Part shown: one piece after another, positions 1-4,852 of the stretch | How positions within the stretch are numbered: position 1 is the first letter of the stretch | Layout: each line of letters begins with the position of its first letter | Assembly: GCA_023427925.1 (NCBI GenBank) | Contig: JAEYZS010000157.1 | Span: forward strand, 1-6,300 | Origin: Pseudomonadota bacterium | Lineage (GTDB): Bacteria > Bdellovibrionota > Bdellovibrionia > Bdellovibrionales > JAEYZS01 | Direction: 5' to 3' | Length of the DNA stretch: 6,300 bases | Position numbers and translations under genes: made by a program | The notes under the pieces: model-generated | Database searches by the model: none | Seen by the model: the letters and a program-made list of their open reading frames with translations, nothing else | Told to the model about the DNA's origin: nothing

Positions 1-332
1 CCCAAGATTGGCTCAATCAACTGCTTTCACGAATGCGCATAAATTCAATTCCCGAAACCGGCCTTATCATAGGGGTGGCAAAGGAATTAGCTTATAGTAT
101 TGAACTTGATCCAAATGCATATAATGACGACACGCGAATCGTATATTTCGATAATCGCGGTCAACTTGTCCAGGGGGGAACTTATGTTCCTGCAGGTGGA
201 GGCTTTGTCGCCATCAATGTGAACCCAGGAATACGTAGTCTTTTCAATAAGTACGAAGGTACTAAAAATATCAAGGTTACTGCAATGGCAGTAGATGACT
301 CCGCTATTAACGTTTTGAATTCAAAATTCTAA
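1..332 (+). CDS. C-terminal fragment of a hypothetical, probably exported beta-rich protein
   Basis: The reading frame is open from the left edge (codons begin at position 3) and ends at TAA 330-332, so only the last 110 residues are present. The ATG at 33 is internal: the residues before it (QDWLNQLLSR) continue the frame, and no ribosome-binding site precedes it. I do not recognise the family with confidence. The visible part alternates short hydrophobic strands with Gly/Asn/Asp turns (IVYFDNRGQLVQGG, then GGGFVAINVNPGIRSL, then IKVTAMAVDD), which suggests a beta-sandwich. The GGGF-x-xxNVNPG-x-xxL pattern resembles the end of carboxypeptidase-regulatory-like domains, which are common repeats in secreted or surface proteins of predatory bacteria. 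That assignment is inference. No transmembrane segment, cysteine pair or catalytic motif is visible. A perfect 14-bp palindrome (TTTTGAATTCAAAA, 313-326) overlaps its last codons. Confidence 0.7.
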   Translation, partial: QDWLNQLLSRMRINSIPETGLIIGVAKELAYSIELDPNAYNDDTRIVYFDNRGQLVQGGTYVPAGGGFVAINVNPGIRSLFNKYEGTKNIKVTAMAVDDSAINVLNSKF

Positions 333-338
333 AAATTA

Positions 339-367
339 TTGAAATCCCTTAGGAAATTAGGTAGATT
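339..367 (+). promoter_or_regulatory. Candidate sigma-70 promoter of the dioxygenase gene
   Basis: TTGAAA (339-344) is a good -35 match, followed after 17 bp by TAGATT (362-367), a 4/6 match to TATAAT. The predicted start is near 374, giving a short leader of about 25 nt. This is by eye only; hexamers like these also occur by chance in AT-rich DNA. Confidence 0.35.
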
Positions 368-397
368 GCGCAAAAAATAAGCTATCTAAGGGGTTTT
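341..397 (+). promoter_or_regulatory. Long inverted repeat spanning the intergenic gap, covering the dioxygenase RBS; possible weak terminator
   Basis: GAAATCCCTTAG (341-352) can pair with CTAAGGGGTTTT (386-397) over 12 positions, two of them G-U. The right arm contains the Shine-Dalgarno AAGGGG (388-393) of the dioxygenase gene and ends in four Ts. A competing pairing exists: TTAGGTAG (357-364) with CTATCTAA (382-389), 8 pairs with one G-U. The pairings are mutually exclusive. In read-through RNA from the upstream gene the structure could hide the RBS or act as a poor terminator; the 33-nt loop argues against an efficient terminator. If transcription starts at the proposed promoter (about 374), the left arm is missing and the RBS is free. 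Confidence 0.35.
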
Positions 398-399
398 AT

Positions 400-1350
400 A
401 TGAGTCAAAAAAGACAAGTTTCAGAACTTTCACTTAAAGATTTTACGCAAGGTGATTCCCATACAAGAAAGAAATTTATTGATGATCTGTTTATCGGCCT
501 TAAGGAATATGGATTTATCAATTTAAGAGATCATGGAATAGATGCGGGCCTCTTAAAGAAAGCTTATGAGCTAAGTGAAAAGCTTTTCAATCTTCCTGAA
601 GAAACAAAAAAACAATATGTCTTAAAAGGTAGCGGCGGAGCAAGAGGTTATACAGCCTTTGGAGAAGAGCACGCTAAAGATTCACCAGTGATGGACCTCA
701 AGGAATTCTGGCATGTTGGCAGAGATCCAATTGAGGGTGATCCAAGTGCAAAGTATTTTGCTCCAAACATCTGGCCAAAAGAAATCCCCGAATTTAGAGA
801 TCTTTATGAAAAGCTTTATACTGAACTCGACAACTGCGCCTTTAAACTCTTAAAAGCTCTCACTTATCCACTCGAATTACCCGAAGATTATTTTGATAAA
901 CTAGCTGGCGGGGGAAATTCAATTTTAAGACTTCTTCACTATCCACCAATTCCTGAGGGAGTAGATCCAAGATGTGTGAGAGCAGCAGCTCACGAAGACA
1001 TTAATTTGATCACATTGTTAGTTTGTGCTTCGGCATCAGGGCTTCAGCTCAAGGATAGGGACGGTCAATGGTTGGACGTAGAGACGGCTCCACATTTGAT
1101 CACGGTCGATGCCGGTGACATGTTGGCGCGAATTACGAATGACGTGATCCCATCTACAACTCACCAAGTTGTTAATCCAGCAAACACTGAAAACAAGAGT
1201 AGATATTCTATGCCTTTCTTTATGCACGCTCATCCGGAATCAATTCTTGAGTGCATTCCTTCTTGTCGAGGTGATGGTGAAAAGTATCCACCAATCAAAG
1301 AACATGAATTCTTAACTCAAAGATTAAGAGAAATCGGTTTAATTAAATAG
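400..1350 (+). CDS. Isopenicillin N synthase family 2-oxoglutarate/Fe(II)-dependent dioxygenase
   Basis: This is a complete 316-residue soluble oxygenase. Residues ~7-125 form the DIOX_N-type N-terminal region (FIDDLFIGLKEYGFINLRDHGI, then KLFNLPEETKKQY and the ARGYTAFGEE segment). Residues ~172-280 form the double-stranded beta-helix core. The iron triad is visible as H198-x-D200 (AAAHEDINLITLL) and H255 (STTHQVVNP). The 2-oxoglutarate carboxylate is expected to be held by R268-x-S270 (SRYSMPFF). With all these residues present the enzyme should be active: Fe(II), O2 and normally 2-oxoglutarate oxidise a small-molecule substrate. The substrate cannot be read from sequence, and no biosynthetic cluster surrounds it, so antibiotic synthesis should not be inferred from the family name. 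Length is typical (~300-350). The start is supported by AAGGGG (388-393), 6 nt before the ATG. The stop lies 3 bp from the stop of the convergent transglycosylase gene. Confidence 0.92.
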   Translation: MSQKRQVSELSLKDFTQGDSHTRKKFIDDLFIGLKEYGFINLRDHGIDAGLLKKAYELSEKLFNLPEETKKQYVLKGSGGARGYTAFGEEHAKDSPVMDLKEFWHVGRDPIEGDPSAKYFAPNIWPKEIPEFRDLYEKLYTELDNCAFKLLKALTYPLELPEDYFDKLAGGGNSILRLLHYPPIPEGVDPRCVRAAAHEDINLITLLVCASASGLQLKDRDGQWLDVETAPHLITVDAGDMLARITNDVIPSTTHQVVNPANTENKSRYSMPFFMHAHPESILECIPSCRGDGEKYPPIKEHEFLTQRLREIGLIK

Positions 1351-1353
1351 TAA

Positions 1354-2721
1354 TCAGAGAGATTTTGTCGGAGCTTCGTCAAGAAGCTTCGCAAGATTAA
1401 GCTTTTTGCCTTTTAGATTTTCTACAGCAGTGTGAGGGATGTGTACGACAAATCCTCTAGGAATTCTTAAATTCTTTTTATATGCATCTTCTTTGATATC
1501 GAGGTTATACTTTTTAAATTCGTTTGCAGGAAGTCCCGTGAGTTCAATCACTTGGCTGAGGCGAAGGGTTTTGGAAAGTTTTAACTCCCTAAATTGGATT
1601 GGCTGTTGGATAGAGATATTGTCGTAAATTAAATTTCTATATTTTTCTGCGTGAAGAACTGCGATAAAAGAAGCAAAGAAGTTTTGAGATGCAAATCCAA
1701 ATGATTTTGCTTTGTAATTCTTGATAAGATATTTTAAGTCGCGAGATCCAGTTTTCTTTACAGCTTTACTCAAGCTTCCCACGCCGTGGTTATATGCCGT
1801 TAGGGCGAGTGGCCAATTCTTAAGAATTTGTTTGTTTTGTTTTAGAATAAATGCCGCCGAAGAAGCAGCTTTGACAGGAGAGTTTCTTTCGTCCACTGCT
1901 GCAGTCATAAAAAGAGAAAGTCTTTTTCCGATGTAAGGCATGACCTGCCAAATTCCGCTTGCGCCAACTTTACTTACAGCGCTGACATTAAAACTACTTT
2001 CAACAAATGGAAGTCTCGTGAGTTCTAGCGGAAGATTTTTCTCTGTAAAAACTTTTTCAAGTTCTGGCAAATATAATGAACTAGATTCTATACCACTTTC
2101 GATAAAGTTCTTTTGACCCACTTGAGTTCTAATAGAGTTCAACGCTTGTTTGACAACGCGCTTGCGGTTTCCTGGGATAGAGGAAAGCTTATCAAAAATT
2201 TCTTTTTCTGCCTTATTTAAGTTCTTAAAGCTCTTTCTTTTGGAGAGTTTTGTAAGTGTGTTTTTAACTTCTTTGCGTTGGGCTTTCGAATATGCAACGG
2301 CCTTATGATACTTGGTCCATCGATTACCTTTTGCTTCTAGAATAGGCCGTAGATCTACGACTCTAAAAACTATCCAAGGGTAGTCGGCGTGATGTATAAC
2401 TTCTTCTTGAGCAGAATATTTTGTATAAATATCGAACCAAAAGCTAACTCTATCATGGAGCTCTTCTGGAACTTTGAAATCCGAGGAGATTTTGTTATCG
2501 TAATCTTTAAGAATTAAGCTCTTATCAAAAGTTTGGCCCTTGAGCTCGACGATTTGATTTGTTGTAATCGGAGCAAAGGTGCTAGGAAGGCGTTTTGGTT
2601 CGGCGACAATTGGGATAGAAGCATAGGCGCGGTCTGAAAAAATAGGATATTTGAGAACTTCTGTACTAAAGAAGGTTCCCAATCCAAGACCTATAATGAT
2701 ATTAAAACTAATGCTTCTCAT
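1354..2721 (-). CDS. Exported MltD-like lytic transglycosylase (GH23, SLT domain)
   Basis: This 455-residue periplasmic or envelope enzyme should cleave the MurNAc-GlcNAc bond of peptidoglycan non-hydrolytically, leaving 1,6-anhydroMurNAc. Residues 1-34 look like a signal peptide: a hydrophobic core (FNIIIGLGLGTFF, 6-18) and an A32-Y-A34 signal peptidase I site. There is no lipobox cysteine, unlike lipoprotein MltD. Residues ~85-215 are a charged region seen before the catalytic domain. The SLT domain spans ~216-365: catalytic Glu241 in LPFVESSFN, GASGIWQVMP (253-262), the VDERNSP segment (276-282), and LALTAYNHGVGS (305-316). Residues ~375-432 (ITG-like ELTGLPANEFKKYNLDI and LRIPRGFVVHIP) match the linker that follows SLT in MltD, but no LysM repeat follows. 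The ATG is forced: an in-frame TAA lies two codons upstream (2728-2730). Only a weak TAAG ribosome site precedes it. In a predator it could serve growth, septation or prey entry; which of these is unknown. Confidence 0.9.
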   Translation of the reverse strand: MRSISFNIIIGLGLGTFFSTEVLKYPIFSDRAYASIPIVAEPKRLPSTFAPITTNQIVELKGQTFDKSLILKDYDNKISSDFKVPEELHDRVSFWFDIYTKYSAQEEVIHHADYPWIVFRVVDLRPILEAKGNRWTKYHKAVAYSKAQRKEVKNTLTKLSKRKSFKNLNKAEKEIFDKLSSIPGNRKRVVKQALNSIRTQVGQKNFIESGIESSSLYLPELEKVFTEKNLPLELTRLPFVESSFNVSAVSKVGASGIWQVMPYIGKRLSLFMTAAVDERNSPVKAASSAAFILKQNKQILKNWPLALTAYNHGVGSLSKAVKKTGSRDLKYLIKNYKAKSFGFASQNFFASFIAVLHAEKYRNLIYDNISIQQPIQFRELKLSKTLRLSQVIELTGLPANEFKKYNLDIKEDAYKKNLRIPRGFVVHIPHTAVENLKGKKLNLAKLLDEAPTKSL

Positions 2722-2725
2722 GCTG

Positions 2726-2788
2726 ACTTACTAATAAGCAAACATGGTGCCTTTTAAGAAATTTGAACCATGAGTATTATCAGTAAGT
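2726..2788 (-). promoter_or_regulatory. Structured 5' leader of the transglycosylase mRNA
   Basis: Read on the minus strand, positions 2788-2777 (ACTTACTGATAA) pair with 2737-2726 (TTATTAGTAAGT) in 11 of 12 positions. Inside that, CATGGT (2772-2767) pairs with ACCATG (2748-2743). The outer right arm includes the only Shine-Dalgarno-like bases (TAAG) and ends 4 nt before the ATG, so folding would hide the ribosome site. The proposed transcription start (about 2794) would put this structure at the very 5' end of the mRNA. The pairing is seen directly; regulation is inferred. Confidence 0.45.
2731..2745 (-). other. Candidate four-codon upstream reading frame (MFAY) in the transglycosylase leader
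   Basis: ATG TTT GCT TAT TAG is preceded by AAAAGG with 4 nt spacing, a better ribosome site than that of the main gene. It stops 9 nt before the transglycosylase ATG, inside the stem arm that hides the main ribosome site. Translating it could melt the stem and couple initiation. A five-codon frame can easily arise by chance, so confidence is low. Confidence 0.25.
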
Positions 2789-2796
2789 TAGGGATG

Positions 2797-2830
2797 TCCC
2801 AATATGGGAAATCGTATAAAAGTTCGTCAA
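2797..2830 (-). promoter_or_regulatory. Candidate promoter of the transglycosylase gene with palindrome over the -10
   Basis: On the minus strand TTGACG (2830-2825, 5/6 to consensus) is followed after 18 bp by CATATT (2806-2801, 4/6). The -10 sits in the centre of a perfect inverted repeat TCCCA-TAT-TGGGA (2809-2797), and a third GGGA half-site lies at 2791-2794. The predicted start near 2794 gives a leader of about 73 nt. A repressor binding the palindrome would block RNA polymerase; the binding protein is unknown. Confidence 0.45.
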
Positions 2831-2876
2831 TTGGTGACAAATTTGTGCTGTTATAGAGTGAAATTTACATTACAAT
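2831..2876 (+). promoter_or_regulatory. Candidate promoter region of the metallophosphoesterase gene
   Basis: Two -10 options are visible. TGTTATAGA (2849-2857) is an extended -10 (TG-n-TATAGA) with TTGGTG (2831-2836) 15 bp upstream. TACAAT (2871-2876) is a 5/6 match but lacks a convincing -35. A perfect 10-bp palindrome, ACAAATTTGT (2837-2846), lies between the -35-like and -10 elements of the first option and could be an operator. The two divergent -35-like elements (2825-2830 minus, 2831-2836 plus) abut, so the two promoters would be back to back and polymerases could interfere. Confidence 0.35.
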
Positions 2877-2903
2877 AATATTGAGCAAACCCTAATAAAA
2901 AGT

Positions 2904-4406
2904 GTGAAGATGAAAGATAATAATTCTCATATTGATAATCTTTTTTTAAAAGCGAAGTATACTGCAATAATAAGCGATATTCATCTCACTGAGGCCGAAC
3001 CTGAGCATCCAGCAGGCGATCTGTGGAAAAAATTTAAAAGAAAAGAATTCTTCTTTGACGATACTCTGAGCGACTTCTTCGAGTATATTCAAGAAAAAGC
3101 AGGAAACGAAAAAGTAGAGCTTATTTTAAACGGCGATGTTTTCGACTTCGATGCGGTATTGTCATATCCTGAGGATGCTCCTTATCGAATTACTTGGCTA
3201 GAAAAGATTAGGGGCCTATTTCCCGAAGAAGAAAAAGCTTCTTACAAAATGCAGACAATTTTAAATGAGCACCCCGTTTTTGTTGAGGCCCTTCGGAAAT
3301 TTGTTAAAAATGGTAACACCGTAGTTATTATAATAGGCAATCATGATTTAGAACTGCATTATCCTCGAGTGCAAAAAGACATTCTTTACGCACTTAATCT
3401 TTCACCAGAAGAAGAACAGAGAATTCGGTTTTGCGAGTGGTTTTACGTAAGCAATGAAGATACCCTCGTTGAACACGGAAACCAATATGACCCATATTGT
3501 TTGTGCCAGAATCCAATTCACCCGTTAGTTCAGAAATTTAATCGAGTAGAGTTAAGATTACCTTTTGGAGATTTGGCAGGTAGATATATGACAAATGGAA
3601 TGGGATTTTTTAATCCCCATGTCGATACCAATTTTATTATGTCCTTTAAGGATTATATTAAATTCTTCACGAAATATTTGATTAGGACACAGCCATTGAT
3701 CATGTGGACTTGGTTTTGGTCTTCGATTGTGGTCTTGATTCAATCACTATTAGATCGTCTTCTACCAGAGCTAAAGGATCCATTAACTACGGAAGATCGA
3801 GTAAATGAAATTGCAGAGAAAGCTAACGCAACTCCAAGAATGGTGAGGGAGCTCAAAGAACTTTCCGTAAATCCAGCGGCGAGCAATCCGATACGGTTAG
3901 CGAGAGAGCTTTGGCTTGATCGCGCATTTATTGTTCTGATTGGGTTTATATTTGTTTTTCAAATTTTTACGATTATAAAGTTGGCTTATGACATCTCTTT
4001 TTTCTGGATGTTCATTCCGTTATTTATATTAGTTCCATTTTTTGTGTTTTATGCAAAGTCGATTCACTCTGATGTTGCGGCTGTAAAGGAACCTAGCGAA
4101 TGGATATTGAGCGTGTCTTCAAGGATTACAAAAGTTAAAAGAGTCGTCTACGGACACACCCATATTGCGCGACACGAGTACATCGGAGAAGTTGAGCACT
4201 TAAACTCAGGATGCTGGACCCCGGCTTTCTTGGATGTGGAATGTACTAAGCCCTTTGGTAAAAAAACTTATGTGTGGATTGAGCCCGGTGAAAACGGAGA
4301 AAGAGTTGCTCAGTTGAGAGAGTTCATCCGCGGAGATTCTTATCAGCTTAGAACTGGTAAGCCTCAGGAAGCGGACGCTCCGACGGTAATTCAGGTCAGT
4401 TCATAA
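2904..4406 (+). CDS. Membrane-associated calcineurin-like metallophosphoesterase with hydrophobic insert
   Basis: This 500-residue protein carries the full calcineurin-like metal set: D25-x-H27 (ISDIHL), N76-G-D78 (LNGDVFDF), G145-N-H-D148 (IIGNHDLE), H191 (VEHGNQYD) and G417-H-T-H420 (VYGHTHIA), followed by NSGCWTP. It should be a two-metal phosphohydrolase. SDIHL and the GNHD context resemble the LpxH/UDP-2,3-diacylglucosamine diphosphatase branch, but the substrate is not determinable here, and LpxH itself is about half this length. Between H191 and GHTH lies a ~220-residue insertion with hydrophobic stretches at ~264-283, ~341-360 and ~365-383, separated by a charged helical stretch (~292-320). 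It lacks a signal peptide, so the catalytic part is probably cytoplasmic. The start is uncertain: GTG 2904 is the first available in-frame start, ATG 2910 is a good alternative, and neither has a strong ribosome site; the fold begins at residue ~18 in both cases. Confidence 0.85.
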   Translation: MKMKDNNSHIDNLFLKAKYTAIISDIHLTEAEPEHPAGDLWKKFKRKEFFFDDTLSDFFEYIQEKAGNEKVELILNGDVFDFDAVLSYPEDAPYRITWLEKIRGLFPEEEKASYKMQTILNEHPVFVEALRKFVKNGNTVVIIIGNHDLELHYPRVQKDILYALNLSPEEEQRIRFCEWFYVSNEDTLVEHGNQYDPYCLCQNPIHPLVQKFNRVELRLPFGDLAGRYMTNGMGFFNPHVDTNFIMSFKDYIKFFTKYLIRTQPLIMWTWFWSSIVVLIQSLLDRLLPELKDPLTTEDRVNEIAEKANATPRMVRELKELSVNPAASNPIRLARELWLDRAFIVLIGFIFVFQIFTIIKLAYDISFFWMFIPLFILVPFFVFYAKSIHSDVAAVKEPSEWILSVSSRITKVKRVVYGHTHIARHEYIGEVEHLNSGCWTPAFLDVECTKPFGKKTYVWIEPGENGERVAQLREFIRGDSYQLRTGKPQEADAPTVIQVSS

Positions 4407-4477
4407 GCCAGCGCAGCATAAATGCGCGCCACATCAATGTTAGAATTCTTAAGGAATCATTAAATTTAACTTTAAAT
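4407..4477. other. Intergenic stretch after the metallophosphoesterase, no strong terminator
   Basis: A short hairpin GCGCA-GCATAAA-TGCGC (4411-4427) follows the stop codon but has no T-run after it, so it is not a convincing intrinsic terminator. The rest is AT-rich with no reading frame of note. Read-through into the histone gene is therefore possible. Confidence 0.4.
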
Positions 4478-4497
4478 CGAATATATTCGCGTATATT
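4478..4497 (+). promoter_or_regulatory. Candidate histone promoter with a 12-bp palindrome
   Basis: TATATT (4492-4497) is a 5/6 match to the -10 consensus, placing the start near 4504 and giving a leader of about 40 nt. No good -35 is visible at the right spacing (ACTTTA, 4469-4474, at 17 bp is poor). A perfect palindrome CGAATATATTCG (4478-4489) fills the spacer just upstream of the -10, where an activator or repressor could act. A second TATATT lies inside the palindrome (4482-4487), so the exact -10 is ambiguous. The leader contains a small hairpin, TTGAG (4502-4506) with CTCAA (4515-4519). Confidence 0.4.
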
Positions 4498-4545
4498 TTA
4501 TTTGAGTAATAAGGCTCAAGAAACGAGCGTTTTTTGGAGGATAGA

Positions 4546-4740
4546 ATGGCAGACGTATTAGTAGTAACAAGCAAAGTTAAGAAGTACATCAAAGAAAAGG
4601 CAACTTTCAACACTTCAGCTGAGACTGTTGATGTATTAAGTAAAGCGGTACAAGCTCTTTGTGATCGCGGCATTGAAAGCGCAAAAAATGATGGTAGAAA
4701 AACTGTCATGGCTCGCGATATCAATATCGACCACTTATAA
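4546..4740 (+). CDS. Bacterial histone, HBb (Bd0055)-like nucleoid protein
   Basis: This 64-residue protein is a single histone fold with no tails. Helix 1 covers ~7-17 (VTSKVKKYIKE), the long helix 2 ~23-47 (TSAETVDVLSKAVQALCDRGIESA), and a short helix 3 ~55-61 (MARDINI). The diagnostic loop is DGRKTVMARDI (49-59), which matches the GRKT-x-x-x-DI signature of archaeal histones; the protein then stops almost at once, without the longer third helix of archaeal forms. From memory, B. bacteriovorus HBb is about the same length and very similar. Such proteins dimerise, bind DNA without sequence specificity and are abundant nucleoid components; published work on HBb describes both coating and bending of DNA. 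Lysines 10, 12, 13, 16 and 18 and R51/K52 form the basic surface. The ATG at 4546 is chosen over an in-frame TTG at 4534 because GGAGG (4536-4540), 5 nt before the ATG, is an ideal ribosome site that overlaps the TTG. It appears monocistronic, with its own terminator. Confidence 0.93.
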   Translation: MADVLVVTSKVKKYIKEKATFNTSAETVDVLSKAVQALCDRGIESAKNDGRKTVMARDINIDHL

Positions 4741-4754
4741 TTTTAAATTTAGAA

Positions 4755-4771
4755 TTCAGAATAATTCTGAA
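4755..4771 (+). repeat. AT-rich hairpin in the histone 3' untranslated region
   Basis: TTCAGAA (4755-4761) and TTCTGAA (4765-4771) form a perfect 7-bp stem with a 3-nt loop, 14 nt after the histone stop. It lies just before the terminator and could stabilise the 3' end of an abundant short mRNA. The structure is seen directly; the role is inference. Confidence 0.4.
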
Positions 4772-4777
4772 GTGATG

Positions 4778-4804
4778 AAGGCGAGTTTATAGCTCGCCTT
4801 TTTT
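4778..4804 (+). terminator. Intrinsic terminator of the histone gene
   Basis: AAGGCGAG (4778-4785) and CTCGCCTT (4793-4800) form a perfect 8-bp GC-rich stem with a 7-nt loop, running straight into six Ts (4799-4804). This is a textbook rho-independent terminator for the plus strand. On the minus strand the hairpin is followed by CATCACTT rather than a T-run, so it should not efficiently stop transcripts coming from ligA. Confidence 0.85.
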
Positions 4805-4813
4805 ATTACCCTG

Positions 4814-4829
4814 CTGAAGTCGCCTTCAG
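4814..4829 (-). repeat. Short hairpin downstream of ligA
   Basis: On the minus strand CTGAAG-GCGA-CTTCAG is a perfect 6-bp stem closed by a GNRA-type tetraloop, 23 nt beyond the ligA stop. No T-run follows, so it is not a normal intrinsic terminator; it might act as a 3'-end stabiliser or a weak pause. Chance occurrence is possible. Confidence 0.3.
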
Positions 4830-4852
4830 ACCGAGTCCATGGAGGAAAATAA

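Noticed and set aside
33..35. ATG as the start of the first gene
   Set aside because: The frame is open to the left edge and no ribosome site precedes this ATG, so it is most simply an internal methionine.
1036..1233. 65-codon reverse-strand frame inside the dioxygenase gene
   Set aside because: It is antisense to the conserved HxD and distal-His region; no ribosome site or protein family features.
1373..1387. GCTTC/GAAGC hairpin near the convergent stops as a shared terminator
   Set aside because: It is a 5-bp stem within the transglycosylase coding region without a T-run on either strand.
4411..4427. GCGCA/TGCGC hairpin as terminator of the metallophosphoesterase gene
   Set aside because: The stem is only 5 bp and no T-run follows, so it does not meet the usual pattern.
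4534..4545. Longer histone start at TTG 4534 (adding MEDR)
   Set aside because: The TTG overlaps the GGAGG ribosome site, which is ideally spaced for the ATG at 4546, and the protein from 4546 matches the HBb length.
4449..4724. 91-codon reverse-strand frame across the histone gene
   Set aside because: It lies antisense to a clearly recognisable histone, has no ribosome site, and its translation shows no family features.
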